Shown: positions 21,295 through 30,906 of the stretch, in pieces
Layout: each line of letters starts with the position of its first letter
Numbering within the stretch: the stretch's first letter is position 1
Source: Oxobacter pfennigii
Lineage (GTDB): Bacteria; Bacillota; Clostridia; Clostridiales; Oxobacteraceae
DNA: 64,000 bases
Direction of reading: 5' to 3'
Assembly: GCF_001317355.1 (NCBI RefSeq)
Contig: NZ_LKET01000051.1
Coordinates: 124,001-188,000, forward strand
Notes under the pieces: generated by a model
What the model was told of the DNA's origin: nothing
Databases searched by the model: none
The model's input: only the letters and a program-made list of their open reading frames with translations
Made by a program: the position numbers and the translations under genes

Positions 21295-21326
21295 AAAAAA
21301 AGCCCTTTAGCTCAAAACTAAGGGCT
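21295..21326 (-). terminator. Terminator of site-2 protease gene
   Basis: On the minus strand AGCCCTTAG and CTAAAGGGCT pair with one bulge and are followed by TTTTTTATATT, 28 bases after the stop. Confidence 0.8.
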
Positions 21327-21353
21327 AAATATGACTATTTAGATTATAATACT

Positions 21354-22013
21354 TTAGGTCAGCTTAAGCAATGACATTATTGCTCCATATATTGCCGATG
21401 CTCCATTGCCTATTATCAAGTCAGAAAAGGGCGAAAGTATAAATATCATGAGTATAATATATCCGTACTTTTCTGCCGTGTAAACAAACCTGAAAACATG
21501 ATAGGGGAGCAGATTGGATAAAATATGAAACCCGTCTAAAGGCGGTATGGGTATCAGATTAAAGATAAACAGTATACAGTTTATCCATACTATCCTGTAC
21601 AAAATTATATATAATATGCTTGTATTCAAGGAGTTTAAAGCATCTTCTATGACCATCATGTTAAATAACCAAATCATTGCAGCAAAGACAACTGCTACAA
21701 AAAGATTGGCGAAGGGGCCGGCTGCCGAAACTATGATATCCTTTTTTCTTATATCTCCCTGATAGTGGGAGGGACTTGTTTGAACCGGCTTTGCCCACCC
21801 GAATCCGGCAAACAAAAACATTAAAAGCCCCCATAAATCTATATGAGCAAAGGGGTTCAATGTAAGCCTTCCTTGCCTTTCGGGAGTAGGGTCCCCGAAT
21901 TTATTAGCCCAGTATGCATGGGCGAACTCATGAAAGGTCAAGCCTATGAGTATAGCCGGCAGGGTCAGTATCCCGCTTAGCAGTCTATCCATTAAATAAG
22001 CATTATCAAACAT
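21354..22013 (-). CDS. Site-2 protease family protein (M50)
   Basis: The 219-residue intramembrane metalloprotease has the zinc motif HEFAH in the second helix region and the second motif LIPIPPLDGFHIL with the metal-binding aspartate. An insertion FGDPTPERQGRLTLNPFAHID is typical of the small M50B proteins of Firmicutes. No PDZ domain is present. Substrate unknown; related proteins cleave membrane regulators. The start MFDNAYLMD follows GGAGGTTTACA; a seven-codon upstream extension lacks a site. Confidence 0.9.
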   Translation of the reverse strand: MFDNAYLMDRLLSGILTLPAILIGLTFHEFAHAYWANKFGDPTPERQGRLTLNPFAHIDLWGLLMFLFAGFGWAKPVQTSPSHYQGDIRKKDIIVSAAGPFANLFVAVVFAAMIWLFNMMVIEDALNSLNTSILYIILYRIVWINCILFIFNLIPIPPLDGFHILSNLLPYHVFRFVYTAEKYGYIILMIFILSPFSDLIIGNGASAIYGAIMSLLKLT

Positions 22014-22454
22014 TGTAAACCTCCTGATGATCACCTCCGGCTTATTACCGGAATTATTGTTTATCCATTTTTATATTTAACTTTTTCAGTTCCGGCTCCC
22101 TTTTCATATAATTCTTTATCAGCTACTCCGCTTATTAAATCTATATAGGCAGTGACAGAATTCAGCATGCTTCAATTTAAAATTATATTTCCAATATTAT
22201 TGATTTCAAAAATAAATTCTTATTTTAGCTTTGCTTTATCAAAGCCTTGTAATACATTATGAATTCTATACTGTATGTACAGACTAAAGTTGTGCTGTAG
22301 TCAATAAAAGTTTATAAGGCGATATCAGAAAAAAATTCCCTAAACACCAGTCTGAGGGAACTTAAAATTGTTAAATAAAATTAATTTTATTTGTGTTCAT
22401 AAACATATGCTGACCATATATATTCATTGATATAACTGACATACGAAACCTTAG
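22014..22454. other. Intergenic spacer, site-2 protease leader and rlmH trailer
   Basis: This 440-bp AT-rich stretch holds the rlmH terminator and a small dyad (TCCGG and CCGGA around seven bases, near 22040) close to the protease start. I see no gene or RNA family in it. Confidence 0.5.
22329..22360 (-). terminator. Probable terminator of rlmH
   Basis: TTCCCT and AGGGAA close an imperfect stem, followed on the minus strand by seven T. It lies about 95 bases after the rlmH stop. Confidence 0.6.
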
Positions 22455-22934
22455 TTATTTATGATAGGTTTCCCCGGAAATAATTTTAAAGCCTCTGTAT
22501 ATCTGCTCTAACAAAATAAGTCTCATTAATTGATGAGGAAAGGTCATTTTGGAAAAGGACAGCTTCATGTCGCATTTACTTATTATGCCCTCCGACAGCC
22601 CAAGAGAGCCTCCGATAATAAATGCTATGCTGCTTGTGCCCTTAATTCTCAGATCTTCAATTGTTTTTGCAAATTCCTCCGACGACAGCATCTTTCCTTC
22701 TATGTAAAGAGCAATTTTATATGTATTGTCCTTTAAATATTTGTCTATTGCGTCTCCCTCTTTACTTTTTACCAGCAAAGCTTCCCTCTGGCTTAAATTA
22801 TCGGGAGCTTTTTCATCATTTATCTCTATTATATCAAGCCTGCAAAACCTTGACAGCCTTTTTGAATACTCGTTTATGCCGTCTTTTAAATATTTTTCCT
22901 TTAATTTTCCTACAGTAATTATAGTGATGTTCAA
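22455..22934 (-). CDS. rlmH: 23S rRNA pseudouridine-1915 N3-methyltransferase
   Basis: RlmH methylates pseudouridine 1915 in helix 69 of 23S rRNA on assembled ribosomes. The 159-residue length is exact for the family. MNITIITVGKLKEKYLKDGI opens the protein; the SPOUT knot is visible in FIIGGSLGLSEGI, and the conserved end MTFPHQLMRLILLEQIYRGF plus SGETYHK is present. It follows the GerMN lipoprotein by 25 bases and the WalJ-like hydrolase, an order common in clostridia, and is probably the last gene of that operon. Confidence 0.97.
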   Translation of the reverse strand: MNITIITVGKLKEKYLKDGINEYSKRLSRFCRLDIIEINDEKAPDNLSQREALLVKSKEGDAIDKYLKDNTYKIALYIEGKMLSSEEFAKTIEDLRIKGTSSIAFIIGGSLGLSEGIISKCDMKLSFSKMTFPHQLMRLILLEQIYRGFKIISGETYHK

Positions 22935-22959
22935 AGTAATACCTTCTTAAAACTAAAAA

Positions 22960-23511
22960 TCATTTAAAGTTGCTGGGTGACAAAGGCCCAGATATATCCA
23001 CACTGCCCGATAAGGTATCCTTCTTTTCATTGTCAAACATCAGCTGAACCTTTTTAATCTCCGACAGCTGGCACATAGTTTTGACAATGCCCTCCACAAT
23101 GCTTTTCTCCTGCTCTTCTGTAACATCAATCTTATTTAATATATCTCCGCTGAAGTTTATATACCCTACGCCGTCTCTTATGCTGAAGCTTAAAACCTTT
23201 GTATCCTCCGGCAAAAGAGGCTTGAGGGAGCTCTTTATAGCCGGTCCCTTTATGAATTCATTTAAGAGAACGGCTCCTAATAGCTCGTCTCTTTTAACCG
23301 ATCTGGTCTCTGCCTTTGTGGATTTTAAATCCGGGCTGCCAAAATAAAGCTCAAACTCCACCACATCGACGTTGCTTTCACTGGGAAGATATGCATTTTT
23401 AATCTGCATTTCCTTCTTTTCGGTATTTTTTTTAAACATAGAACAACTGCTTAATAAAAAAACCATTGCAATGCATAATGTAATGACAATTACATTGCTG
23501 AATTTTCTCAT
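22960..23511 (-). CDS. GerMN-domain lipoprotein
   Basis: The protein has a lipoprotein signal with lipobox LSSC (about Cys 23) and one GerMN (sporulation/germination) domain: FELYFGSPDL, ELLGAVLLNEFIKGP and GVGYINFSGDIL, which match the GerM pattern. GerM in Bacillus helps assemble the channel between mother cell and forespore. With a single domain of 183 residues this is a relative rather than full GerM. The ATG follows AGAGGTGATCTTA; a GTG three codons upstream overlaps the ribosome site and is less likely. It is in an operon with walJ-like and rlmH genes. Confidence 0.85.
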   Translation of the reverse strand: MRKFSNVIVITLCIAMVFLLSSCSMFKKNTEKKEMQIKNAYLPSESNVDVVEFELYFGSPDLKSTKAETRSVKRDELLGAVLLNEFIKGPAIKSSLKPLLPEDTKVLSFSIRDGVGYINFSGDILNKIDVTEEQEKSIVEGIVKTMCQLSEIKKVQLMFDNEKKDTLSGSVDISGPLSPSNFK

Positions 23512-23543
23512 TAAGATCACCTCTTTTAAATTAATATATTAAT

Positions 23544-24332
23544 CTATATTTCAAAGAACGTGCCTACAGTATCTCTATGTGCTATATCTATTTTCAAATC
23601 ACGGTCTGCGTTTACTTTATTGTCCTCCAATACCGAAAGCACAGTCTTTAATGCAAGCTCGGGATAATTATTCTGCTGGCTTAAATGGCCTAAGATTATG
23701 GTCATGAATTTATTTCCCATAAGCTTTAATATGGACTCTCCCGCATCATCATTTGATAAATGCCCTATATCACTTAATATTCGTCTCTTTAATATATAAG
23801 GGTAGGGTCCGAATTTCAACATCTCCGTATCATGGTTGGATTCCAGCAACAAAAGGTCGGAATTCTTTATGTTGTTAAATACGTTTGTACTCATATGTCC
23901 TATATCCGTTGCTATGCTTACCTTTTTTCCATCTTTAAAAAAGCTGTATCCAACGGGATCCACGGCATCATGAGGTGTTTTATAGGATTTAACGTTTATA
24001 TCCCCTATTTCAAATTCCCCTTCCGAATCTATAACCCTCATGTTCTCTTCCTTTACTTTACCGATAATACCGCCCATTTCCTTCCATGTATTAGTATTAG
24101 CATAAATTGGTATATTAAACATTCTTGACAATACGCCTGCTCCCTTAGTATGGTCCACATGCTCGTGGGTTATAAGCAAGGCTTGTATATCTTTTGGAGA
24201 TACCCCTATCTCCCCTAAAGATTTGACTATTTTCTTTCCGCTAAGGCCTGCATCTATTAAAATGTGGGTCCTATCGGAACCTATGTACAGACAGTTTCCG
24301 CTGCTGCCGCTGAATAGTGAACAAAACCACAT
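23544..24332 (-). CDS. MBL-fold hydrolase, WalJ/YycJ-like
   Basis: The N-terminus CSLFSGSSGNCLYIG is characteristic of the YycJ/WalJ group. The metallo-beta-lactamase motif THEHVDH is intact, with ATDIGHMS and LESNHD further on and a late histidine in LGHLSQQNN. In Firmicutes walJ often accompanies the WalRK cell-wall system and is linked to DNA processing or replication-division coordination; here no walRK genes are adjacent. CAGGAGGGGACATA precedes the start. It is the first gene of a three-gene operon ending in rlmH. Confidence 0.9.
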   Translation of the reverse strand: MWFCSLFSGSSGNCLYIGSDRTHILIDAGLSGKKIVKSLGEIGVSPKDIQALLITHEHVDHTKGAGVLSRMFNIPIYANTNTWKEMGGIIGKVKEENMRVIDSEGEFEIGDINVKSYKTPHDAVDPVGYSFFKDGKKVSIATDIGHMSTNVFNNIKNSDLLLLESNHDTEMLKFGPYPYILKRRILSDIGHLSNDDAGESILKLMGNKFMTIILGHLSQQNNYPELALKTVLSVLEDNKVNADRDLKIDIAHRDTVGTFFEI

Positions 24333-24515
24333 TATGTCCCCTCCTGTACCTTTTATTATATAATTAAGAAAGCTATTTTACAAATTAAATCCTGATTTTT
24401 AGTCCTAATATATTAATAAAACTTCCATTTTAAGCTGCTAGTCACTATAATAATTACATAAACTATGAAAGAAGAGCCTTTATTTTTAAAAATATAACCT
24501 AAACAGGAGGTTATC

Positions 24516-25358
24516 ATGAAGGAAATACATATAGATACCATAACAAGTGAAGTTGAAAAGCTATGCATAGATGCCTGCTGCAATATAGGTGATGACGTAT
24601 ATAATTCTTTGAAAAAAGCCATGGATATGGAAGAATCCCCTTCAGGATTGGGAATTTTGCACCAGCTCATTGAAAATATAGAAATTTCAAGAAGAGATGT
24701 CACTCCCATTTGCCAGGATACCGGCATGGCAGTATTTTTTTTGGAATTGGGACAGGATATACACATTACCAGCGGCTATCTTTATGATGCGATAAATGAA
24801 GGCGTAAGAAGGGGCTATACCAAGGGTTATTTGAGAAAATCCGTAGTCTTATCCGGCATAGACAGAATAAATACCATGGACAACACCCCCGCTATCATAC
24901 ATACTTCTATTGTCCCCGGGGATAAGCTTAAAATTACCTTTGCCCCGAAGGGCTTTGGAAGCGAAAATATGAGTGCAATTAAAATGTTAAAGCCCTCGGA
25001 CGGAATCAAAGGTATTAAAGATTTTGTCTTTGAAACTGTAAATAATGCAGGCTCCAATCCATGTCCGCCCATAATTCTTGGTATAGGATTGGGAGGTACT
25101 TTTGAAAAATGTGCGTTGCTCTCAAAGCAAGCCCTTTTGAGGAATTTGGATGAAGAAAATCCCGATCCCAATCTAGCTTTATTGGAAAAGGAAATATTGA
25201 ATGAGGTAAACAATTTAGGAATAGGGCCTCAGGGCCTTGGCGGCAGAGTTACCTGCCTTGGTGTAAGTATATTGTCCTACCCCACTCATATTGCCGGAAT
25301 GCCGGTGGCAGTCAATATACAATGCCATGCCTCAAGGCACAAAGAAATAATATTATAG
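24516..25358 (+). CDS. Fumarate hydratase, alpha subunit (class I)
   Basis: It forms the iron-sulfur-bearing half of the oxygen-sensitive fumarase that interconverts fumarate and malate. The 280-residue product has the conserved PICQDTGMAVFF and NPCPPIILGIGLGG, and ends with VTCLGVSIL, giving the three cysteines expected for a 4Fe-4S cluster. CAGGAGGTTATC precedes the start. The beta-subunit gene starts 11 bases after the stop, so the two form an operon. A tartrate dehydratase of the same family cannot be fully excluded. Confidence 0.93.
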   Translation: MKEIHIDTITSEVEKLCIDACCNIGDDVYNSLKKAMDMEESPSGLGILHQLIENIEISRRDVTPICQDTGMAVFFLELGQDIHITSGYLYDAINEGVRRGYTKGYLRKSVVLSGIDRINTMDNTPAIIHTSIVPGDKLKITFAPKGFGSENMSAIKMLKPSDGIKGIKDFVFETVNNAGSNPCPPIILGIGLGGTFEKCALLSKQALLRNLDEENPDPNLALLEKEILNEVNNLGIGPQGLGGRVTCLGVSILSYPTHIAGMPVAVNIQCHASRHKEIIL

Positions 25359-25369
25359 GAGGAATTAAA

Positions 25370-25918
25370 ATGGCACAGCATATATTAAGCTCCCCTTTTG
25401 ATTATGATTTGTCCTCCGTTAATATTGGAGACAGCGTACTCTTAAAAGGTTACATATATACCGGAAGGGATGCCGCCCACAAAAGGCTTTATGAACTTGC
25501 TTCAGAGAACAAACCCCTTCCTGTGGAATTAAAAAATCAGGCCATATATTACGTTGGACCCTGTCCTGCAAAGCCGGGGCACATAATCGGCCCCTGCGGC
25601 CCCACTACCAGCGGAAGGGTGGACAAATATACCCCTCTTCTTCTTGATATGGGACTAAAGGTTATGATAGGGAAGGGCTTTCGCTCAAAGGAAGTTGTAG
25701 ATGCAATGATCAAAAACAGCTCCATTTATCTCGCCGCCGTTGGGGGCGCAGGATCACTCATAGCAAAATGCGTTAAGGAATCCTCCGTTGTGGCCTTTGA
25801 GGATTTAGGCACAGAAGCCATATACAGGCTTTATGTTGAGAACCTCCCCACAATTGTAGCCATTGATACAAAGGGCAATAATTTATATGTAGAAGGCATA
25901 AAGAAATACAAAAGGTAG
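25370..25918 (+). CDS. Fumarate hydratase, beta subunit (class I)
   Basis: This 182-residue partner of the alpha subunit has the swivelling-domain pattern YVGPCPAKPGHIIGPCGP followed by TTSGRVDKYTPLLL and MIGKG. The start MAQHILSSPFD follows TAGGAGGAATTAAA. A longer open frame overlaps the alpha gene and has no ribosome site. A strong hairpin terminator follows the stop. Confidence 0.94.
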   Translation: MAQHILSSPFDYDLSSVNIGDSVLLKGYIYTGRDAAHKRLYELASENKPLPVELKNQAIYYVGPCPAKPGHIIGPCGPTTSGRVDKYTPLLLDMGLKVMIGKGFRSKEVVDAMIKNSSIYLAAVGGAGSLIAKCVKESSVVAFEDLGTEAIYRLYVENLPTIVAIDTKGNNLYVEGIKKYKR

Positions 25919-25935
25919 TGCAGCCGCACTACCTT
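25912..25935. terminator. Shared terminator between fumarase and murA
   Basis: AAGGTAGTGC and GCACTACCTT form a perfect ten-pair stem with an AGCC loop between convergent genes; T-rich sequence follows on the plus strand. Confidence 0.85.
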
Positions 25936-25939
25936 AATT

Positions 25940-27214
25940 TTAATCTTCTTCCCCTTCGGATTTTATTCTTTTTATGTTAGCCCCCAGGGAATTTAATTTT
26001 TCTTCTATATATTCATATCCTCTGTCTATATGCTTTATGTCGCTTATTTCGGTATTCCCTTCAGCTATAAGGCCGGCTATCATGAGAGCGGCTCCCGCTC
26101 TTAAATCGCTGGCTTTTACCGATGCTCCCGATAATCTGTCTATACCGTCTATAATGGCTGCCCTACCCTCTACCTTTATATTGGCACCCATGCGTTTTAA
26201 TTCGTCAACATGCTTGAATCTGGCTTCATATATACTCTCGGTTACAATACTTCTTCCTTCAGCAACTGAAAGTACGGCAGTCATGGGCTGCTGCAAATCC
26301 GTAGGAAATCCGGGATAAGGCAGGGTTTTTAAATTTATTCCCCTTGACTTTTTCACGCCTCTGACTCTTATATTATCCAAGTCCTCTAAAACTTCCACGC
26401 CCATTTCCATGAGCTTAGCCGTGATGGACTCTAAGTGCTTGGGAATTACATTTTCTATGGTTACGTCGCCGCCTGTTGCCGCTGCGGCTATCATGAAAGT
26501 GCCTGCTTCTATCTGATCAGGTATAACGCTGTATGTACATCCTTTTAATTCCCTGACACCTTTAATTTTGATTACATCAGTTCCTGCACCTCTTATATTT
26601 GCCCCCATACTGTTTAGAAAATTGGCTACATCTACTATATGAGGCTCTTTGGCAGCGTTTTCTATCTCCGTTGTTCCTTCTGCCCTGCAGGCTGCAAGCA
26701 TTATGTTAATGGTGGCTCCCACGCTTACCACATCCAGATATATAGAAGTGCCTACAAGCCTGTCGGCATATACCTTGATAATGCCATGCTCAGTTTTAAC
26801 CTTTGCCCCTAATGCCTGAAAGCCTTTTATATGCTGATCAATAGGCCGTACACCTATATTGCAGCCTCCGGGGTAAATAACTTCTGCATGTCCAAACTTC
26901 CCCAGCATGGCTCCAAGAAGATAGTATGATGCCCTCATTTTTTTGACGTTTTCAGATATTGCTTTATATGTAGTAATACCTTTGCTATCTATTGACAACG
27001 TCTGGTTGTCGCTCTCATCCACCTTGCCGCCTAATTCCTTGATTATTTCGGCAAGAACTTTTACATCATTTATATTAGGTAAATTGTCTATTGTGCAAAT
27101 GCTGTCATCAGCCATTATGGCAGCCGGAAGCAGTGCTACCGCAGCGTTCTTTGCACCACCAATTACAATTCTTCCCTGTAATTGATTTCCGCCTTCTATC
27201 AGAAATTTCTCCAA
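25940..27214 (-). CDS. murA: UDP-N-acetylglucosamine 1-carboxyvinyltransferase
   Basis: MurA transfers enolpyruvate from PEP to UDP-GlcNAc, the first committed step of peptidoglycan synthesis and the fosfomycin target. [14 protein letters not shown], the fosfomycin-reactive cysteine in [12 protein letters not shown] and the C-terminal [13 protein letters not shown] are intact. I chose the TTG start because it gives [12 protein letters not shown], which lines up with other MurA N-termini; a GTG three codons upstream is possible. It is monocistronic, with its end facing the fumarase genes. Confidence 0.95.
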   Translation of the reverse strand: MEKFLIEGGNQLQGRIVIGGAKNAAVALLPAAIMADDSICTIDNLPNINDVKVLAEIIKELGGKVDESDNQTLSIDSKGITTYKAISENVKKMRASYYLLGAMLGKFGHAEVIYPGGCNIGVRPIDQHIKGFQALGAKVKTEHGIIKVYADRLVGTSIYLDVVSVGATINIMLAACRAEGTTEIENAAKEPHIVDVANFLNSMGANIRGAGTDVIKIKGVRELKGCTYSVIPDQIEAGTFMIAAAATGGDVTIENVIPKHLESITAKLMEMGVEVLEDLDNIRVRGVKKSRGINLKTLPYPGFPTDLQQPMTAVLSVAEGRSIVTESIYEARFKHVDELKRMGANIKVEGRAAIIDGIDRLSGASVKASDLRAGAALMIAGLIAEGNTEISDIKHIDRGYEYIEEKLNSLGANIKRIKSEGEED

Positions 27215-27371
27215 TTCTTTCACCCGTCCTCACAAAATATGAACAAAAACTGAACTTCCCCTAATATCCCGTTAACTATTATATCACTCTTTATCAATGT
27301 TTTTAATAGCCTTATTACAATAATAATATAGCATATTTTAACATCTGTATAAAAAATATTATTATTGAATT

Positions 27372-27389
27372 CTATAATATATATTATAG
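27372..27389. promoter_or_regulatory. 18-bp perfect palindrome upstream of LysR gene
   Basis: CTATAATATATATTATAG is a perfect palindrome about 87 bp before the LysR-type start codon and contains a T-N11-A arrangement typical of LysR-type operators. Its AT composition makes chance formation easier. Confidence 0.4.
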
Positions 27390-27475
27390 GAAAAATTAAT
27401 ATTATCTATGTTATAATGAATCAAGGATTCATTTCCCATGAAAATTGCCCTGCAACAAAAGTAAGGAGTGATATC

Positions 27476-28378
27476 TTGGATTTTAAACAAATTGAGGCAT
27501 TTATAAACGTGGCAAAATATAGAAGTTTTTCCAAGGCTGCTGAGGCCGTATTTCTTTCACAGCCAACAATAAGCACTCATATTAATTCCTTAGAGAACGA
27601 GCTTGATGTTGTGCTTTTTGACAGATACGGCAAAGATGTTCAGCTGACTCCCGCAGGCATACTCTTTTATGACTACGCGATAAATATGTATAATACCAGA
27701 AACCAGGCTTTTCAATCCATCGCCGAGTTTTATAAAAAAATAGAAGGCGAGTTGTTTCTTGCCTCCAGCACCACCCCCACCCGCTCCGTGCTGCCCGAAA
27801 TCATGGGAGGCTTCACAAAAAAATTTCCCCAGGTCAATTACAGAATTTCCGAAATGAGCTCTAATGATGTCATATCAAGCCTTTTACGCTCTGAGGCTGA
27901 ACTTGGTATAGTGGGTAAAGTCATAGATAATGACCGCCTTATATATTACGAGCTTACAGATGACAATCTTGTACTTATAACACCTGCAACTGAAAAATAT
28001 GCCAAGATAAAGGATGACAGCGTAGAATTGAAGAGCATACTGACAGAAAAATTCATTTTAAGAGAAAAAAATTCCGCCACCCGGCAGATATTCGAATCTG
28101 CCCTTGAAAATAACGGGTTAAGCATTGCAAAATTAAATGTATTATCAACAGTAAACGGCATAGATACCGCCCTGCAGCTTGTCAAATATGGCTTAGGAGT
28201 CACAGTATTATCTAAAGATGCGGCAAAGGAATATGTTGATTACGGCATGGTAAAGAGTTTCTTTATTAAGGAGCTCCCCTTATTAAGAAAGATTTATCTT
28301 GTAAAATGCGAGAAGCGGACTTTATCTCCTCAAGCTAAAGCTTTTGAGGCCTTTACCCTGTCCTTATACAACTCTTGA
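27476..28378 (+). CDS. LysR-family transcriptional regulator
   Basis: The N-terminal winged helix-turn-helix is clear (DFKQIEAFINVAKYRSFSKA, then SQPTISTHINSLENEL and LFDRYGKDVQLTPAG), followed by the LysR effector-binding domain. The product is 300 residues. The start is TTG with AAGGAG seven bases upstream; an earlier ATG adds 37 unrelated residues with no ribosome site. The sequence resembles LysR regulators seen with sulfur or selenium metabolism, but I cannot assign a ligand. No divergent target is obvious: murA lies upstream in the opposite direction and an AprX-like protease downstream. Confidence 0.88.
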   Translation: MDFKQIEAFINVAKYRSFSKAAEAVFLSQPTISTHINSLENELDVVLFDRYGKDVQLTPAGILFYDYAINMYNTRNQAFQSIAEFYKKIEGELFLASSTTPTRSVLPEIMGGFTKKFPQVNYRISEMSSNDVISSLLRSEAELGIVGKVIDNDRLIYYELTDDNLVLITPATEKYAKIKDDSVELKSILTEKFILREKNSATRQIFESALENNGLSIAKLNVLSTVNGIDTALQLVKYGLGVTVLSKDAAKEYVDYGMVKSFFIKELPLLRKIYLVKCEKRTLSPQAKAFEAFTLSLYNS

Positions 28379-28453
28379 GCAAAAAAAGGGTAACCTTTTT
28401 AAATTAAAATCATATAATGATAGTACCACCCAAAGTTCAGGAGTGTATAATAC

Positions 28454-29668
28454 ATGCTTTTCTTCAGTCATAAGAAGCTGGACCCCATAGTAAAATTAAA
28501 ATTAAAGGAAAAGACAGAGAGGACTCTGCCTGTGATAGTCATATTCAAATCTTCCCTTACTAAAGGATTTATCACCAGCCTCATAAAAAATAAAGGCAAA
28601 ATTAAACACGAACTGGGTTTTATGAATGCCATAGCAGCCCAGCTCACCTTGGATACCATAGATAGGCTCTCCGAACTTCCCGAGGTATTCTCAATAAGCT
28701 ATGACAGAAAAGCCCGTGTGACTTTGGATAAGACTATTAATTATGTAGGTATAACCAACTCCAATCCTTACAATTTAACTGGCAGAAATGTAACTGCCGC
28801 CATCATAGATACAGGAGTATATCCTCATGCAGACCTCCTCCGGCCTGTAAAGGCCGTCACTTATTTTAAAGATATGGTAAATTCTATCAATGAATGGTAT
28901 GATGACAACGGCCATGGCACCTTTATGTGCGGATTGATTTCAGGCAGCGGAAGCATGTCCGACGGGAAATATAAAGGTATAGCACCGGGCTGCCGCCTGA
29001 TCATGATAAAAGCCTTCAACAGCGTGGGAGAAGGCTCCTTTTCGGATATTTTATCATCTATGGGATGGGTTGTAGAAAACAGGGAAAGGTACAATATAAA
29101 GCTTTTATGCCTGCCATTCGGCGCAGATGTGATCGTACCCCATACTGAGGATCCGTTGTGCTTAGGAGCCAAAGCCGCCTCGGATACAGGGATAATTGTC
29201 ATAACTTCAGCCGGAAACAAAGGCCCGGCAAACGACAGCATAACTACTCCGGGGATCGAGCCTTCCTCTGTAACTGTAGGCTGCTGTAATTGCAGGGATT
29301 CAAATATCAGAAACTGGTCCATTTCGGACTTTTCCGGAAGGGGCAGCAAAAAAGAAAGAGATACCAAGCCTGATATCACAGCACCTGGATTTGGAATAAC
29401 ATCCCTAGCATCAAACAGTAATTTTATACCCGCAGGGGACAGGAGAATTTCTCCTCCCTCTCCTGAAATTCCCTATGGCTCTGTAACTGGAACCTCAGCT
29501 TCTGCTGCAGTTGCCACAGGATGCATAGCTCTCTATCTTGAGAAGTCTCCTAATCTGACCTCTAAGGATCTAAAGGGAATATTAAAGCTTTCCTGCCAGA
29601 CCATAAACGATATGAAGAATGCCCAGGGCTATGGAGTTATAAATATGAAAAAGCTTTTAAATGAGTGA
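28454..29668 (+). CDS. Intracellular subtilisin-like serine protease, AprX-like (S8)
   Basis: The catalytic triad is complete: Asp in AAIIDTGVYPHADL, His in DDNGHGTFMCGLISG and Ser in GTSASAAVATG, with oxyanion Asn in SAGNKGP. There is no signal peptide. Residues about 25-95 look like a short inhibitor-type prodomain. The 404-residue size is close to Bacillus AprX, a cytoplasmic stationary-phase protease. The start ATGCTTTTC has TCAGGAGTG upstream. The LysR gene ends 75 bases before, and a terminator follows. Confidence 0.88.
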   Translation: MLFFSHKKLDPIVKLKLKEKTERTLPVIVIFKSSLTKGFITSLIKNKGKIKHELGFMNAIAAQLTLDTIDRLSELPEVFSISYDRKARVTLDKTINYVGITNSNPYNLTGRNVTAAIIDTGVYPHADLLRPVKAVTYFKDMVNSINEWYDDNGHGTFMCGLISGSGSMSDGKYKGIAPGCRLIMIKAFNSVGEGSFSDILSSMGWVVENRERYNIKLLCLPFGADVIVPHTEDPLCLGAKAASDTGIIVITSAGNKGPANDSITTPGIEPSSVTVGCCNCRDSNIRNWSISDFSGRGSKKERDTKPDITAPGFGITSLASNSNFIPAGDRRISPPSPEIPYGSVTGTSASAAVATGCIALYLEKSPNLTSKDLKGILKLSCQTINDMKNAQGYGVINMKKLLNE

Positions 29669-29689
29669 AAGGTGCCAATTGGCACCTTT
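29668..29689. terminator. Shared terminator between S8 and M23 genes
   Basis: AAAGGTGCC and GGCACCTTT form a nine-pair stem with an AATT loop, followed by ATTTAG. Confidence 0.8.
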
Positions 29690-29691
29690 AT

Positions 29692-30906
29692 TTAGTCTAA
29701 GTAATTCATCGGATTTTTAGCAGTTCCGTTTTGTCTTATTTCAAAGTGTACATGGGGCCCTGTTGTAAAACCGGTCATTCCCACAGCAGCAATTTTCTGA
29801 CCCTTAGTCACGGTGTCTCCCTTGCTCACGTATAATTTGCTGCAATGACCATAATATGTAGTATATCCATTGCCATGATCTATAGTTACAAGCAGCCCGT
29901 AATCATAATAACGCTGAGCCAATGTTACCGTACCTCCGTCAGAGGCATAAATACCACTTCCAATTGGCGCTGCTATATCTATTCCCTTATGGTAACCTCC
30001 GCTTCTTGAACCAAAACCGGAAGTTAACGTACCATTCAATGGCCATAAAAATTGCCCCGAGCCCACAAGGGCTTTTGTCCCTCTGGACATGACGCGAATT
30101 GCAGGCTCTTTAATAACGGCAGTGCTTAATACGTTGCTTACAACTTCCTTGCCGTTTAATTTTGTTATCTCTTTAACCACTTGCTTGATGCCGTTTTTGC
30201 CGGCCTCCTTTACCTCTGTTTGTCCACGATAAAGGGTGCTATCATCTATGTATTTTGTAGTATAGGGTATTTTTTCATCGTATTGTGCTTTAACTGTGGT
30301 TTCAATATCTATATAAGGCTCGCTGACAGCGAGATTTATAGTCTGTCCTATCTGCAGCTTTTCTAAGTCAATCCCCGGGTTCAATGCCGCAATTTCATCC
30401 ATGCTTATATTGTTGTTTCTGGATATCCTCCACATGGAGTCCCCTGATTTTACTTCATATTTTATTGTAAGGCCTTTTCCGGCAATTAAAAAATCAATCA
30501 TTGCCTGTGTATCCATCACCTTGGACTTATCACCTTCAACCTGCTTTAGGCCTATCTCATCCTTTATGGATATATTTAAAACCTCTACACCCGTACTTTC
30601 TTCCTGTTCTTTGTTGTAAGCTTTTATTCCTTCTACTACGGCGTTATAAGATTCTTCGCTATCTACATAACCAACCTCTTCTCCATTTATAGTAACTGCA
30701 TAAAAGGTTGCTATTTCCTCAATTTCCTGTAATGTATTAAGATTGACAATAACGTCATTGGAGCTTAGATATGTTACAGGCTTGTCTACATTATTATGGC
30801 TGTAAAGATATACGCATGAAGTTATCAACACTACTCCTAGAGTACATGCAACAGCTCTTTTAACATCCAGAATTTTTTCTTTATGCTCTGTGCTGTTATC
30901 AATCAT
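29692..30906 (-). CDS. Secreted or membrane-anchored LysM-G5-M23 endopeptidase
   Basis: One N-terminal membrane helix (AVACTLGVVLITSCVYLYS) is followed by a helical region, a LysM peptidoglycan-binding domain (YEVKSGDSMWRISRNNNI, LNPGIDLEKLQIGQTI), a G5 domain (DEKIPYTTKYIDDSTLYRG) and a C-terminal M23 lysostaphin-type domain. Zinc ligands are visible in SRSGGYHKGIDIAAP and TGPHVHFEI. The family cuts peptide crosslinks in cell wall. The start MIDNSTEH has AGGAGGG six bases ahead. This architecture is common in clostridia and includes sporulation-linked members. Confidence 0.93.
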   Translation of the reverse strand: MIDNSTEHKEKILDVKRAVACTLGVVLITSCVYLYSHNNVDKPVTYLSSNDVIVNLNTLQEIEEIATFYAVTINGEEVGYVDSEESYNAVVEGIKAYNKEQEESTGVEVLNISIKDEIGLKQVEGDKSKVMDTQAMIDFLIAGKGLTIKYEVKSGDSMWRISRNNNISMDEIAALNPGIDLEKLQIGQTINLAVSEPYIDIETTVKAQYDEKIPYTTKYIDDSTLYRGQTEVKEAGKNGIKQVVKEITKLNGKEVVSNVLSTAVIKEPAIRVMSRGTKALVGSGQFLWPLNGTLTSGFGSRSGGYHKGIDIAAPIGSGIYASDGGTVTLAQRYYDYGLLVTIDHGNGYTTYYGHCSKLYVSKGDTVTKGQKIAAVGMTGFTTGPHVHFEIRQNGTAKNPMNYLD

